DNA from: Acidobacteriota bacterium | GTDB lineage: Bacteria; Acidobacteriota; Blastocatellia; Pyrinomonadales; Pyrinomonadaceae | Direction: 5' to 3' | Length of the DNA stretch: 64,000 bases | Assembly (NCBI GenBank): GCA_016703965.1 | Contig: JADJBB010000021.1 | Location: 1,674,001 to 1,738,000, forward strand | In this document: in pieces, positions 54,645-63,624 of the stretch | Layout: each line of letters opens with the position of its first letter | Numbering within the stretch: the stretch's first letter is position 1 | Position numbers and translations under genes: made by a program | Notes under the pieces: generated by a model | Told to the model about the DNA's origin: nothing | The model's database searches: none | Seen by the model: only the letters and a program-made list of their open reading frames with translations

Positions 54645-55247
54645 CTAAAAATACGGGTTCGCGAGAATGCTTTCCATCGTCCCGTGCGGCATGTCGTCGA
54701 GCGTGTTTACAAAATCGCGCATCAGGCGAAAGCTGTTCGGGATGTACTCGTCAGGGATGTCGCTAGCACGGTCGACGAAAACCTTCATCTGACGAGCCGC
54801 GACGACGGCGGCGACGTGCGTTTTTGCCATCAGTTGATCGTGTGAATCAGGCGTGAACGCCGCCCCGCTAGGATCGGTGCGTTTGATGGTCGAGACTTGC
54901 GAAAATGTATCGAGAAATTCGCGTTCTGCGTCGGCAAACGCACTGTCTTTCGCTACCCCATATGTAAGGATTGAATTTCGCTTCTCCGCCGGAGTCCTCG
55001 CTCCGAAAAGCGGATGGATCGACGTAACGTTCGGCGTGTATCGCAGAACTGCCTCGGTGCTCGGCTTCTGAACACTGCAAACATTGATCAAATGCCGGTC
55101 GCGATGGCCGGACGCGAGGCTGTCATAGGCCGAAATAGGAACAGCGAGAATAACGCTGTCCGCCGATTTGTCGATCTCGAAGATCGGGCCGAGCAGTTCG
55201 TGAAGAAAAGTTCCGAAGGAGCCTTCGCCTATTATTTGAAGTTTCAT
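54645..55247 (-). CDS. Short prephenate/arogenate dehydrogenase-like protein
   Basis: The 200-residue protein has a Rossmann N-terminus (LQIIGEGSFGTFL), a mid-section IHPLFGARTPAEK as in TyrA, and HDQLMAKTHVAAVVAAR helix features of the dimerisation part. Typical TyrA proteins are about 280-370 residues; this one lacks part of the first nucleotide-binding region and the C-terminal domain, so it may be a reduced family member. The role in tyrosine synthesis is likely by similarity but not proven. No frameshift is apparent. Confidence 0.78.
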   Translation of the reverse strand: MKLQIIGEGSFGTFLHELLGPIFEIDKSADSVILAVPISAYDSLASGHRDRHLINVCSVQKPSTEAVLRYTPNVTSIHPLFGARTPAEKRNSILTYGVAKDSAFADAEREFLDTFSQVSTIKRTDPSGAAFTPDSHDQLMAKTHVAAVVAARQMKVFVDRASDIPDEYIPNSFRLMRDFVNTLDDMPHGTMESILANPYF

Positions 55248-55260
55248 GGTTAATTTAATA

Positions 55261-55809
55261 TTAGCCTAGATTCCAGTCTTGCATAGGCCCCGCAACGGAA
55301 GAAGGTGACCGAATGATCTTGTTCAGTTTCTTAATGAGCCTTGTGACCTCAAGCTTGTCGTCGCCGATCGGTATCGCTACATAGATCTTTGTTCTGTTAA
55401 TCAAGATTACCTCGGCAAAATATTTCGTCTTGAACCGTCGTTTAGGCTTCTGAGATTTGATTTTTTCGATTTGGTGAAAGAAGTATCGATCCGTTCTTCT
55501 CCCATAGATTTGGTAGCGCGTAAGGTCAACGAATCGGGCATTAGGGTTGATGATCACTTCGTTAACGTCCGGATAGATAACAGCCTTGATACTGTCATGG
55601 AACCAAATAGACGCACAGATCAGAACCATTAGAACTATAAAGTGAAATATGCTTTTAAGATCCTCTGGATTAGCGCCGGTTTGCAAAAGGTTCGTAACGA
55701 GCAGAGTAGTATTGAGTAAGTTTACCACTATAACTAAACCACCAAGTATCCACTTCCGCACCGGAATCTGGCGTAAATGAATTTGCTCGCTAGCTTCAGA
55801 TGCTGACAT
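55261..55809 (-). CDS. Membrane protein of unknown function, PH-like C-terminus
   Basis: The 182-residue protein has two transmembrane helices (about 19-42 and 52-72) and a C-terminal beta-rich part (about 75-170) with basic residues, similar in outline to bacterial PH-like membrane proteins. I do not recognise a defined family. It lies 5 bp from the ScpB stop on the same strand and may be co-transcribed with scpB. Confidence 0.8.
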   Translation of the reverse strand: MSASEASEQIHLRQIPVRKWILGGLVIVVNLLNTTLLVTNLLQTGANPEDLKSIFHFIVLMVLICASIWFHDSIKAVIYPDVNEVIINPNARFVDLTRYQIYGRRTDRYFFHQIEKIKSQKPKRRFKTKYFAEVILINRTKIYVAIPIGDDKLEVTRLIKKLNKIIRSPSSVAGPMQDWNLG

Positions 55810-55814
55810 TATGC

Positions 55815-56378
55815 CTATTGCACCAAATCCTCAAAATCCTCGATGCTCGGCAATTCCGACAGATCTTTCAATCCGAACTGCATCAGAAACTCTTTCGAAG
55901 TTCCGTACATCATTGGGCGGCCGACGGCTTCTTTGCGGCCTTTGGCGATGATGAGGCGTTTGTCGAGGAGGGTTTTTATTGCCGATGCTGACTGGACGCC
56001 GCGGATCTCGAGGATCTCGGGAACTGTCACGGGCTGTTTGTAGGCGATGACGGCGAGCGTTTCGAGCGAGGCGAGCGAGAGTTTTGCCGAAGGACGGGTG
56101 CGCAGGAATTGGCGAACTTCCTCGTGAAATTCCGTCCGTGTCGCGAGCTGCCAGCCGCCGGCGATCGCTCTGACCTGCAGGCCGCTGCCGCGTTCTTCGT
56201 ATTCGCGTCCCAATTCCTCGGCCGCCGCGTCGATACTTTCTTTTTCTTCGCCCAAAACCTCGGCCAGCAGCTTCGAAGTCACGGGTTCGTCCGCAACGAA
56301 AATCAACGCCTCGACGAGAGCCATAAGCTCGGCAGGCGTGCGTGCAGGTTTGGAAATTTCCTCGATCTTTTCGGTCAT
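55815..56378 (-). CDS. scpB: Segregation and condensation protein B
   Basis: The 187-residue protein consists of two winged-helix domains, with LMALVEALIFVADEPVTSKLLAEVL at the start and SLASLETLAVIAYKQPVTVPEI as the second. The motif AYKQPVT and RGVQSASAIKTLLDKRLI are typical of ScpB. It forms the SMC-ScpA-ScpB complex. ScpA lies just upstream on the same strand, with a palindromic element between them. Confidence 0.95.
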   Translation of the reverse strand: MTEKIEEISKPARTPAELMALVEALIFVADEPVTSKLLAEVLGEEKESIDAAAEELGREYEERGSGLQVRAIAGGWQLATRTEFHEEVRQFLRTRPSAKLSLASLETLAVIAYKQPVTVPEILEIRGVQSASAIKTLLDKRLIIAKGRKEAVGRPMMYGTSKEFLMQFGLKDLSELPSIEDFEDLVQ

Positions 56379-56390
56379 AGGCGGAATTTA

Positions 56391-56506
56391 ACAGGATAGA
56401 CAGGATGGGCAGGATTATCAATTTACCAGATGCAAAAGCCCGAGCGCGAGCAAGCGCGAATCGTCCAACTTGAATGTTTCGCCCTTGCTTACGCGCGGGC
56501 TTGTGC
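56391..56506. repeat. Palindromic intergenic repeat between scpA and scpB
   Basis: The segment 56433-56506 has arms starting AAGCCCGAGCGCGAGCAAGC and ending GCTTACGCGCGGGCTTGTGC, which pair imperfectly around a 16-nt loop. A second copy lies at about 62605-62690. A short ACAGGATAGACAGGATGGGC stretch (56391-56410) of another repeat type precedes it. No coding capacity is seen. It separates two genes that are normally adjacent. Confidence 0.75.
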
Positions 56507-56514
56507 ATCAGCTA

Positions 56515-57318
56515 TTACTCGAACGACGGGCCAAGTTCTGCGGTTTCTGTCGCTTTCTTCAAGATAATATCGCCAAAGGTCTTTCGCTGGACCAATTTCA
56601 CGCCGACCGTCCGCACGATCTCAAGCACCGCGACAAATGCCGTCACAAGCTCTCGTTTTGAGTGCATCTCCTCGAAAAACACGAGCAGATTGATCTCGCC
56701 GTCTTTGAAAATCCGATCCCTCAACGTTTTGATCATGTCCGAGAGCGATATCTCTTCGCGCTCGATCTCCATTTTGATCTCATCCACGTGGCGGGCGACG
56801 ATCTTTTGGAAAACGGTCAGGATGTCAAAAACGGTGGCGTTGACCTCGGCGTTGTTGTCGTCGGACTCGATCGGACCGCGGGTGAAGATCGCCTGTTCGA
56901 TGGTCGAACGTTCGTAAAGCATTCCGGCGGCGGATTTGAATTTTTCGTATTCGAGCAGCCGGTCGACGAGCTCTTTTCGCGGATCTTCGAACTCTTCTTC
57001 CTCGGTAAGCGTCGGATCGCGGGGCAGCAGCATCTTCGATTTGATCTCGATCAAGGTTGCCGCCATTACCAGGAAATCAGCGGCGACGGCGATGTCGAGC
57101 TTTTTCATCAGCCGTATGTATTCGAGATATTTCTGCGTGATGCGGGCGATCGGGATGTCAAAAATATTCGCCTGTTCCTGCTTGATCAGAAACAAAAGCA
57201 GGTCGAGCGGCCCGGCAAAATCGCCGAGCTTTATCTTCAGATCCTCAGACGAACCGCCCAATATCTGGGCCTTTTCGTTATGAAAATCAAAACTGAACTG
57301 TTCGACCGTTTGCTCCAT
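56515..57318 (-). CDS. scpA: Segregation and condensation protein A
   Basis: The 267-residue protein shows the kleisin pattern: N-terminal LGDFAGPLDLLLFLIKQEQANIFDIPIARI, central EYLEYIR...MAATLIEIKSKMLLP, and a C-terminal winged helix (VFFEEMHSKRELVTAFVAVLEIVR). It bridges SMC heads and binds ScpB. The upstream S8 protease gene ends 59 bp from its start on the same strand, though co-transcription is not obvious. Confidence 0.95.
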   Translation of the reverse strand: MEQTVEQFSFDFHNEKAQILGGSSEDLKIKLGDFAGPLDLLLFLIKQEQANIFDIPIARITQKYLEYIRLMKKLDIAVAADFLVMAATLIEIKSKMLLPRDPTLTEEEEFEDPRKELVDRLLEYEKFKSAAGMLYERSTIEQAIFTRGPIESDDNNAEVNATVFDILTVFQKIVARHVDEIKMEIEREEISLSDMIKTLRDRIFKDGEINLLVFFEEMHSKRELVTAFVAVLEIVRTVGVKLVQRKTFGDIILKKATETAELGPSFE

Positions 57319-57376
57319 GAATAGAGCATTCTAGCGTAAAGCGGACGTTACATAAAGGAACGCCTGCCGAAGATAG

Positions 57377-60049
57377 TTACCACAGAAATGCCGATGCATC
57401 ATTTTGCATCCAGATCGAACTGCTGCTTTTTTCGGCCGGCGGAGCGATCGAGGACACGGTCGGGCCGCACGTCGTGGTGTTATTCGGTATATTCCCCAAG
57501 ATCATTTGACGAATGATGGTGACATCGCCCGCATCGATCTGGCCATTTCCGCAAGGCAGATTAACGTCGGATCGCTGAAATTGATTCGGCGTGGTCACTG
57601 GTGTCGCGGTTCCAAGAATAAACTGCCTGATCACGCTAACGTCATTAGCTAATATCAACCCATCGCCCGCGGGGCCGCCATTGCCGTCCACAATATCTCC
57701 CTCGATACCCATCGGGGGTGGAAGTCCTGCGTCATCGTTTAGGATGAGGCCCGTTCCTGTCGCCCGGGCGATCGTCCCAAAGCTAACGTTTGAAATAGTT
57801 ATTGTGAACGTTTCATCGGTTTCCGGTGTCGTATCCGGATTTACAAGCACTGTCACTTGTTTAACCGTTTCGTCAGGAGCAAACGTTACTGTTCCATTTA
57901 CGATCGCTGAGTAATCGCCGGGTGCGATCGCAGTACCATTTGCTGTCGAAAAAGTGACCACCGACCAGGACTGAGCGACCGGAATGGACCGCGTGATCAG
58001 GAAATTGAACTCAGTCTGGCCAATACCTTGCCCCTCCGGCCCTTCAACATCGTTTATCGAGAAAGATGGGGTCGGAAACGGAGTTGGCGTCGGTGTTGGA
58101 GTTGGAGTTGGCGTAGGCGTCGGAGTTGGAGTCGGCGCCGGAGTCGGAGTCGGAGTCGGCGTTGGAGTCGGCGTTGGAGTTGGTCTTGGAGTCGGAGTGG
58201 CAGTCGGAGTCGGCGTTGGAGTCGGCGTCGGCGTCGGCGTCGGAGTTGGCATCGGAGTTGGCGTCGGTGTTGGAGTTGGAGTTGGCGTAGGCGTCGGCGT
58301 CGGAGTTGGAGTCGGCGCCGGAGTCGGAGTCGGAGTCGGAGTCGGAGTCGGAGTCGGGGTTGGAGTCGGAGTCGGAGTCGGAGTTGGAGTCGGAGTTGGA
58401 GTTGGAGTCGGCGTCGGAGTTGGAGTTGGAGTTGGAGTCGGCGTTGGAGTTGGAGTTGGGCCGCCGGCTGCGTTAACGGCGGCTAGGGCGTCGATGCGTC
58501 CGTATCCAAACGAGTTATTCGGGACTTGCGTCGATGGAATGCCGCCGCAGGTTTGGGCGGCGACGCTTACCGATGGATTCGCGGTGTTTTGGAGCAGAGC
58601 TTTTGTCGCTGCAATATCACGGACGAGCGCCGGACGGGCTGACCATAAAAGAGCGACCACGCCGGCAACGTGCGGGCCTGCCATCGAGGTTCCGCTGAGA
58701 TTTGCGAATGTTGTATCGCCGCCATTCGTTGCCGATCTGACGTTCACACCAGGTGCCGAGATATTCGGTTTCAGTAAATTCGGAGTGTAATAGGTGCTCG
58801 GGCCGCGGCTGCTGAAGCTCGCCATGGAATTATTGATATCAAAAGCTCCGACCGAGAATGATGCTTCATAGATCGCGGCGGGCGTGCTTACACTCGAACA
58901 ACTCGGCCCGGAATTTCCGGCAGAAACCGCGACGAAAATTCCGGCGGCTTGAGTATTGTTGACGATGGTTTCAAGCTCCGCTCGCGTTGTACAGCCTTCG
59001 CTTGCCGGGCAGCTCCATGAATTGTTCAGGACGTGCGGCCGAAGCGCCGGATTTGGGTTGTTCCCGGCGAGGTCGGTCGGGGCGATCATGAATTGGAAGC
59101 ACTCCGCATATGTTGCCGGCGTTCCGTCGCCGACGTTCATGTTTCGGCAACCGATCCATTTTGCCCCGGGAGCTACACCGACCTGATTGCCCGAGCCGTC
59201 ATCGCCGACGATTGTTCCGACTGTATGCGTACCATGGCCGTCGTCGTCGCATGGTGCCGTAGTATTCGCACCACAGATGCCGCCGCCCGCGTGTACCGAG
59301 TCGTGCCAGTTGTAATTGTGGTCAGCGGTCGTTCCGTTCCAGCCGCGATATTTTGATTTGAGTACGTTGTGTGTCCAGCGAATTCCAGTGTCGAGCCCGC
59401 CGATGACGATGCCCTGCCCGGTGAATCCCATCGTCCAGACCGATGGAGCATTGACGTTGGTCACGCCCCATTCGATCGCTTCGGGTGTCTCGGGACGCGA
59501 AGTTGTCGTAGCAAATTTAGCTACATTTGGATCCTCTATCCATCTTGTTGGACGGTTCGAATCGATGTGAGCAACATCCGGACGTGCAGCTATTTTTTGA
59601 ACAAGGGCGGCGTCGGCGGTCGTCACTATCATGTTCGCCGCCCAGTAAGACTGGTATTTTCGCCCGTCGTTATCGAGGAGATTCCTAAGGCTCGCCTGAG
59701 TTCGGTCGGCCACGCTGGTCAGGGTTCGGTAAACGAACCAACCGCGTTCGTCCTGATCAGTTATCGAATATGCTTTGCTCACATCGGCTTGTTCCGCGAG
59801 CAGAATGACGATCGGAGTTGATTTACCTTCCGCTGTATCTCTACGAACATCAGGCGAGATCTTGTTTTCCTGACTAATACCGAACGTCGGGATCGCGGGG
59901 GAGGTGATGTCGAAAACTGAAAGAAACGTCGTTGCTCTAGTATTAACGCGCGCTTCGCTAACAGGAGAGAGGATCACCCATCCCGCGACCAGAATGAGTA
60001 AAACCGCTGCAAATAAAACACCTCGTCCGCGAGAAAATGATCTTGACAT
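57377..60049 (-). CDS. S8 subtilisin-like secreted protease with (Thr-Pro)n linker, Calx-beta and dockerin-like domains
   Basis: The 890-residue protein has a signal peptide, an I9-like prodomain (about 75-170) and a catalytic domain (about 200-530) with Asp220 (GGLDTG), His272 (DDGHGTH), Asn379 (SAGNSG) and Ser455 (GTSMAGPH). A long Thr-Pro repeat (about 535-665) follows, then a Calx-beta domain (about 670-775) and a dockerin-like pair (about 790-860). All catalytic residues are present, so it should digest proteins outside the cell. The linker is encoded by a low-complexity DNA repeat at about 58080-58455. The same C-terminal module ends the 37.1-kb protein. Confidence 0.95.
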   Translation of the reverse strand: MSRSFSRGRGVLFAAVLLILVAGWVILSPVSEARVNTRATTFLSVFDITSPAIPTFGISQENKISPDVRRDTAEGKSTPIVILLAEQADVSKAYSITDQDERGWFVYRTLTSVADRTQASLRNLLDNDGRKYQSYWAANMIVTTADAALVQKIAARPDVAHIDSNRPTRWIEDPNVAKFATTTSRPETPEAIEWGVTNVNAPSVWTMGFTGQGIVIGGLDTGIRWTHNVLKSKYRGWNGTTADHNYNWHDSVHAGGGICGANTTAPCDDDGHGTHTVGTIVGDDGSGNQVGVAPGAKWIGCRNMNVGDGTPATYAECFQFMIAPTDLAGNNPNPALRPHVLNNSWSCPASEGCTTRAELETIVNNTQAAGIFVAVSAGNSGPSCSSVSTPAAIYEASFSVGAFDINNSMASFSSRGPSTYYTPNLLKPNISAPGVNVRSATNGGDTTFANLSGTSMAGPHVAGVVALLWSARPALVRDIAATKALLQNTANPSVSVAAQTCGGIPSTQVPNNSFGYGRIDALAAVNAAGGPTPTPTPTPTPTPTPTPTPTPTPTPTPTPTPTPTPTPTPTPTPTPTPAPTPTPTPTPTPTPTPTPTPTPMPTPTPTPTPTPTPTPTATPTPRPTPTPTPTPTPTPTPAPTPTPTPTPTPTPTPTPTPFPTPSFSINDVEGPEGQGIGQTEFNFLITRSIPVAQSWSVVTFSTANGTAIAPGDYSAIVNGTVTFAPDETVKQVTVLVNPDTTPETDETFTITISNVSFGTIARATGTGLILNDDAGLPPPMGIEGDIVDGNGGPAGDGLILANDVSVIRQFILGTATPVTTPNQFQRSDVNLPCGNGQIDAGDVTIIRQMILGNIPNNTTTCGPTVSSIAPPAEKSSSSIWMQNDASAFLW
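58080..58455. repeat. Thr-Pro-encoding minisatellite within the S8 protease gene
   Basis: About 375 bp consist of six-base units (plus strand GTCGGA, GTTGGA, GGCGTC and variants) that code for alternating Thr and Pro on the minus strand. The pattern can slip during replication, so linker length may vary between strains. Reverse-strand reading gives Gly-Val repeats, which are not a gene. Confidence 0.9.
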
Positions 60050-60141
60050 GTAAATCTCCTGAAAAATCGCTAATTCAAGTTTATTTACCCGTCGCTCTAC
60101 GTGTCAATGTTTTCTCAGGCGTCGTTAGTGAAAAGCTCCGG

Positions 60142-61290
60142 CTAAAACAATTGGCCTATAGCTTGTGAAAGGTCGTCGATCAACACATCCGCCTCTTCCA
60201 ACCCGATATAAAACCTGATCATACTGACCTGCGGATCGTCGGCTGGGACAAATGCGCATTTTGGCATTATCAGTGATTCGTGGCCGCCCCAGGAGACGGC
60301 GATGAGGAAGTATTGGAGCGATTCGCAGAAACGTTTAATGGCGGCGACATCTCTTGTTTTTAACGCGATCGCGAACATTCCCATCGGCATTTTCATCTGC
60401 CTTTTTGCTAGTTCGTATTGCGGGCTGTCTTCGTTGAACGGATACCAGATCCGTTCAACTTTTTCGGAATTGCGCAGGTATTCCAGGATCTTCAGAGTGC
60501 TTTCGGACGACTGCTTTAACCTGATCGGCAGCGTTCGCAGGCTGCGGAGCATCAGCCATGCGTTTTGCGGGGCGAGGATATTGCCGAAGGTCATGAATTC
60601 GTTGTGGAAGATCTGCGTTATTTTCTCCTCAGAACCGCAGATCGCTCCGGCAACGACGTCGCTGTGGCCGTTGTAATATTTGGTCGCGGAGTAGATGACG
60701 AGGTCGATTCCCAGATCGATCGGCCGTTGACAGAGAGCGGTGCAGTAGCTGTTGTCGATGACGGTCGTGATGCCTTTTTGTTTTGCAAAGCTGGCGATCG
60801 CCGCGAGATCCTGAAGGTCGAAGGTCCACGAATTCGGCGATTCGAGGTAGATGAGTTTTGTGTTCTCGGTGCAGGCGTTCTCGAAATTCTGGATGTCGGT
60901 ACCGTCGACAAACGTCGTCTCGACCCTAAATCGCGGCAGGATCTTTGTCATTAGGTGGGCGGCCCAAGTGTAGGGGTTTCGTACCGAGATAATTTGGTCA
61001 CCCGCATTTACCTGCGACATCACGGCGTTTGTGATCGCCGCGGCACCGCTGCCGACCATCAGGCAATCTTCGGCACCCTCGAGAGCCGCCATTTTCTTGG
61101 CGAGCATGTTTACGGTTGGATTATTACCGCGAGTGTAGATGTGCTCGTTCTTTTCGTTCGTGATCGCGTGGACGAACTCATCGACTGTTGGGTACGCAAA
61201 ATTGCTCGTCTGAATGATCGGCGGAGCGACTGCATGGAAATAATTCTCGCGGTCCTCGGCTAGCTGGTTGATGATGAATGATTCGTTCAT
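60142..61290 (-). CDS. Cys/Met metabolism PLP-dependent lyase
   Basis: The 382-residue protein belongs to the cystathionine gamma-synthase/methionine gamma-lyase fold type I group: the Schiff-base Lys204 lies in YSATKYYNGHSDVV, the PLP-phosphate loop in VGSGAAAI, and the active-site Tyr in IYTRGNNPTV. Family members include cystathionine beta-lyase and methionine gamma-lyase; the choice is not possible by eye. Its start overlaps the stop of an amino-acid permease by four bases, which supports a catabolic role for an imported amino acid. The protein is cytoplasmic. Confidence 0.94.
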   Translation of the reverse strand: MNESFIINQLAEDRENYFHAVAPPIIQTSNFAYPTVDEFVHAITNEKNEHIYTRGNNPTVNMLAKKMAALEGAEDCLMVGSGAAAITNAVMSQVNAGDQIISVRNPYTWAAHLMTKILPRFRVETTFVDGTDIQNFENACTENTKLIYLESPNSWTFDLQDLAAIASFAKQKGITTVIDNSYCTALCQRPIDLGIDLVIYSATKYYNGHSDVVAGAICGSEEKITQIFHNEFMTFGNILAPQNAWLMLRSLRTLPIRLKQSSESTLKILEYLRNSEKVERIWYPFNEDSPQYELAKRQMKMPMGMFAIALKTRDVAAIKRFCESLQYFLIAVSWGGHESLIMPKCAFVPADDPQVSMIRFYIGLEEADVLIDDLSQAIGQLF

Positions 61291-62594
61291 GCTGCTAAGT
61301 CGGTTTGGGTCTTACGAAATATCAGGAAGAAAATGCATCCCAAAGCGAGGAATATCAGACCGGCAATGGCCTCCATCGGTTTTTCGTAAAGCGTGTTGAA
61401 GATGATAAAGCCCGTCATCGCCAGGAAAACCAGAGCCAGAAAGCTGCCGAGCACGTTCTGAGATTTGATCAGAAAGAAAAAGCTGAGTGCCGTCAGGAAG
61501 AAGAAAATTTCGTCGACGAATACGACAAAAGTGATCAGGTTTGAGAATGTTTTCCAGAAAATCAGCAGGACGATCGTCCATGCGGATTGAAACACGATAG
61601 CCCAGACCGGCGTGCCATATTTGGTGTGGATCTCGGCGAATTTCTTAAAGAATAGCTTGTCGTCCGCCATGGCGAAATATATTCGCGGAGCCGTCAAAAT
61701 GTAAATACCTATCGTTCCGACGACCGAGACGATGATCAGGAAAGAGACGAATTTGCCGCCGAGGCCCCAGATCGTGTTGATCGCATCCGAAGCGACGCTT
61801 TTCGACGCGGCGATCTGTTCGATCGGAAGAAATCTGAGGTAAGCGACGTTTATCGTCAGATACGCGAGGCAAACGATCAGAATGCCGATCACCAACGCTT
61901 TCGGAACGATCTTTGCGGCGTTTTTGACTTCCGCGGCGACGAATGTCGCGTGCTGGTAACCGCCGAATGAGAAGGTAACGCCGATCAGAGCGAGGCCGAA
62001 TGCCGATATCAGAGAGAGGTTATTGGCTACGGGGGCGTAGCTCGTGTTCAGGTAACTTACGTGCTGATTCGTTCCGAAAAACAGGCCGAGAAAGACAACG
62101 AACAGAATTCCGAGGAGCTTCGCGGATGTAAATATACTTGCAAATAAATTGCCAAATTTTACGCCAAAAACGTTCATCACGGTCAGCACAACTATTGTCA
62201 GGACTGCGATGATCAGCTGAGCGTTGTCGGACAGCGGAATGAACGAACTTAGATATGACGTAAAGACGAGACTGAGAGCCGCGAGCGAGCCGGTATTGAT
62301 AACCAGCAGCATCGACCAGCCGAAGAGGAACGCGGGCAGCTTGCCGTAAGCCTCTTTCAGAAACACATAAAAGCCGCCGACCTGCGGGAATTGGCCCGAG
62401 ATCTTGGCAAAGGTCAGTGCCCCGCACAGAGCGATTATGCCTCCGAGAGCCCAGACCATGAGCATTAAGCCTTCAGCCGGAAGATAACCCGCGATCTCGG
62501 AAGGTGTACGGAAGATACCGGAACCAATACTCGACCCGATCGCGATCATCGTCAGGCCGTACAGGCCGATCTCTTTTTTGTTGAGTTCTTCCAT
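61287..62594 (-). CDS. APC family amino-acid permease
   Basis: The 435-residue protein has about 12 hydrophobic helices and the typical N-terminus GLYGLTMIAIGSSIGSGIFRTP with the unwound TM1 GSGIF motif for substrate binding. It is first in a two-gene unit with the PLP lyase, translated across a 4-bp overlap. The transported amino acid is probably related to the lyase substrate (methionine, cystathionine or cysteine), which is inference. A palindromic repeat copy lies immediately upstream. Confidence 0.93.
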   Translation of the reverse strand: MEELNKKEIGLYGLTMIAIGSSIGSGIFRTPSEIAGYLPAEGLMLMVWALGGIIALCGALTFAKISGQFPQVGGFYVFLKEAYGKLPAFLFGWSMLLVINTGSLAALSLVFTSYLSSFIPLSDNAQLIIAVLTIVVLTVMNVFGVKFGNLFASIFTSAKLLGILFVVFLGLFFGTNQHVSYLNTSYAPVANNLSLISAFGLALIGVTFSFGGYQHATFVAAEVKNAAKIVPKALVIGILIVCLAYLTINVAYLRFLPIEQIAASKSVASDAINTIWGLGGKFVSFLIIVSVVGTIGIYILTAPRIYFAMADDKLFFKKFAEIHTKYGTPVWAIVFQSAWTIVLLIFWKTFSNLITFVVFVDEIFFFLTALSFFFLIKSQNVLGSFLALVFLAMTGFIIFNTLYEKPMEAIAGLIFLALGCIFFLIFRKTQTDLAA

Positions 62595-62604
62595 TGTCAG
62601 AGGT

Positions 62605-62690
62605 GCAGAAGCCCGCGCGTGAGCAAGGGCGAATCGCTCAAATTGGAGTTTTGGCCCTTGCTTACGCGCCGGCTTTTGCCAAACTTACGC
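62605..62690. repeat. Second copy of the palindromic intergenic repeat
   Basis: Arms beginning AAGCCCGCGCGTGAGCAAGG and ending GCTTACGCGCCGGCTTTTGC can pair around a loop, matching the element at 56433-56506 in sequence and layout. It lies between the permease gene start and the DUF2237 stop. Its start may partly overlap the permease promoter. Confidence 0.72.
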
Positions 62691-63080
62691 CGCGTGCCGC
62701 TTCAGATCCTCGAGGCTCACGACGGTCAACGCTTGAGCGTGCGTTGCTTCCAAATACACACGAGGTGCCATTCCGGCTTCGAGAGCTTCGCGCCAGCGGA
62801 GCATACATAGGCACCATTTATCGCCTGCTTTTAGGCCCGGAAACGCGTACTGCGGCATTGGCGTGGACAGGTCGTTCCCTACCGCTTTTGAGAATGCTAA
62901 AAACTCATCTGTCGCCTCGATACAGACCGTATGACGGCCCGTGTCGTCAGCGCCGGTGCGGCAATACCCGTCGCGGTAAAATCCCGTCATCGGGTCGGTG
63001 CAGCAACTCTGAAGTTCGGTGCCAAGGACGTTCTTTGGTTTAGGTGCGTGGCCGTTGCCGTTTCCGTTGGTATAGCTCAT
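62685..63080 (-). CDS. DUF2237 family protein
   Basis: The 131-residue protein starts with a Gly/Asn/Lys-rich segment (MSYTNGNGNGHAPKPKNVLG) and continues with LQSCCTDPMTGFYRDGYCRTG and TVCIEATDEFLAFSK, TPMPQYAFPGLKAGDKWCLCMLRW, which match the DUF2237 pattern (conserved Cys, Trp and Asp-Lys-Trp). The function of the family is unknown. It is a single gene between the permease and the DUF3060 gene. Confidence 0.92.
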   Translation of the reverse strand: MSYTNGNGNGHAPKPKNVLGTELQSCCTDPMTGFYRDGYCRTGADDTGRHTVCIEATDEFLAFSKAVGNDLSTPMPQYAFPGLKAGDKWCLCMLRWREALEAGMAPRVYLEATHAQALTVVSLEDLKRHAA

Positions 63081-63126
63081 TGTTCGAATATTAGCAAAGG
63101 GCGAGCAGGATGCTCACCCTCCAGTC

Positions 63127-63624
63127 TTATTTCTTGGCCGTTGGTGCCGGGATCTTTTCGATCGTATTTCCGCCGACCGGTTCGGTAATCGTCGGACGGC
63201 GGCCGTTCACGTATTTTGAGTATTTGACCGAGTTGTCGCTGCCGTTCAGAACGAAAGCCAGAGACGCTTCCGCAGTTATCTGATTACGATCGCCGTTCGC
63301 AACGATCTGGCTGCAGCCGCCTTTGATATTGAGGACATTATCATCGCCGTTGATCATTACGCGGTCGAATTTTGAACAGATGGCGGACTTTTTCTCTTTG
63401 TAGCCCAGGACCGTGATCGTGCTGCCCTCCATCGAAACATCGACCGCGATTGAATCCGCAGGATCGGGCGTGATTTCAGGCGAAGGCGGAGCAAACGTCG
63501 GCGTCGGCGAACCGCTGAATTTCTCCATCTCTTCCTTAGCCGTACCGCTCCGAACATCGCACGACGTCAAGATCCCGACAACCGCGGCCAAAACACAGAT
63601 CGTTATGAAATTTCTCATTATCAT
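63127..63624 (-). CDS. DUF3060 lipoprotein
   Basis: The 165-residue protein has a lipoprotein signal with the lipobox GILTSC (Cys22). A Thr/Pro-rich linker precedes a beta-rich domain with DNV...GGCSQIVANGDRNQI, the repeated Gly-Asp-x-Asn pattern of DUF3060. The family is of unknown function. Its ATG overlaps the stop of the ArsC-like gene by four bases, so both are translated from one message. A second possible ATG lies two codons downstream. Confidence 0.92.
   Translation of the reverse strand: MIMRNFITICVLAAVVGILTSCDVRSGTAKEEMEKFSGSPTPTFAPPSPEITPDPADSIAVDVSMEGSTITVLGYKEKKSAICSKFDRVMINGDDNVLNIKGGCSQIVANGDRNQITAEASLAFVLNGSDNSVKYSKYVNGRRPTITEPVGGNTIEKIPAPTAKK

Noticed and set aside
58080..58455. 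CRISPR array
   Set aside because: The repeats are continuous six-base coding units without distinct spacers.
57984..58790. Long plus-strand open frame rich in Gly-Val repeats
   Set aside because: It is the reverse reading of the Thr-Pro linker of the S8 protease; the low-complexity DNA leaves several frames open.
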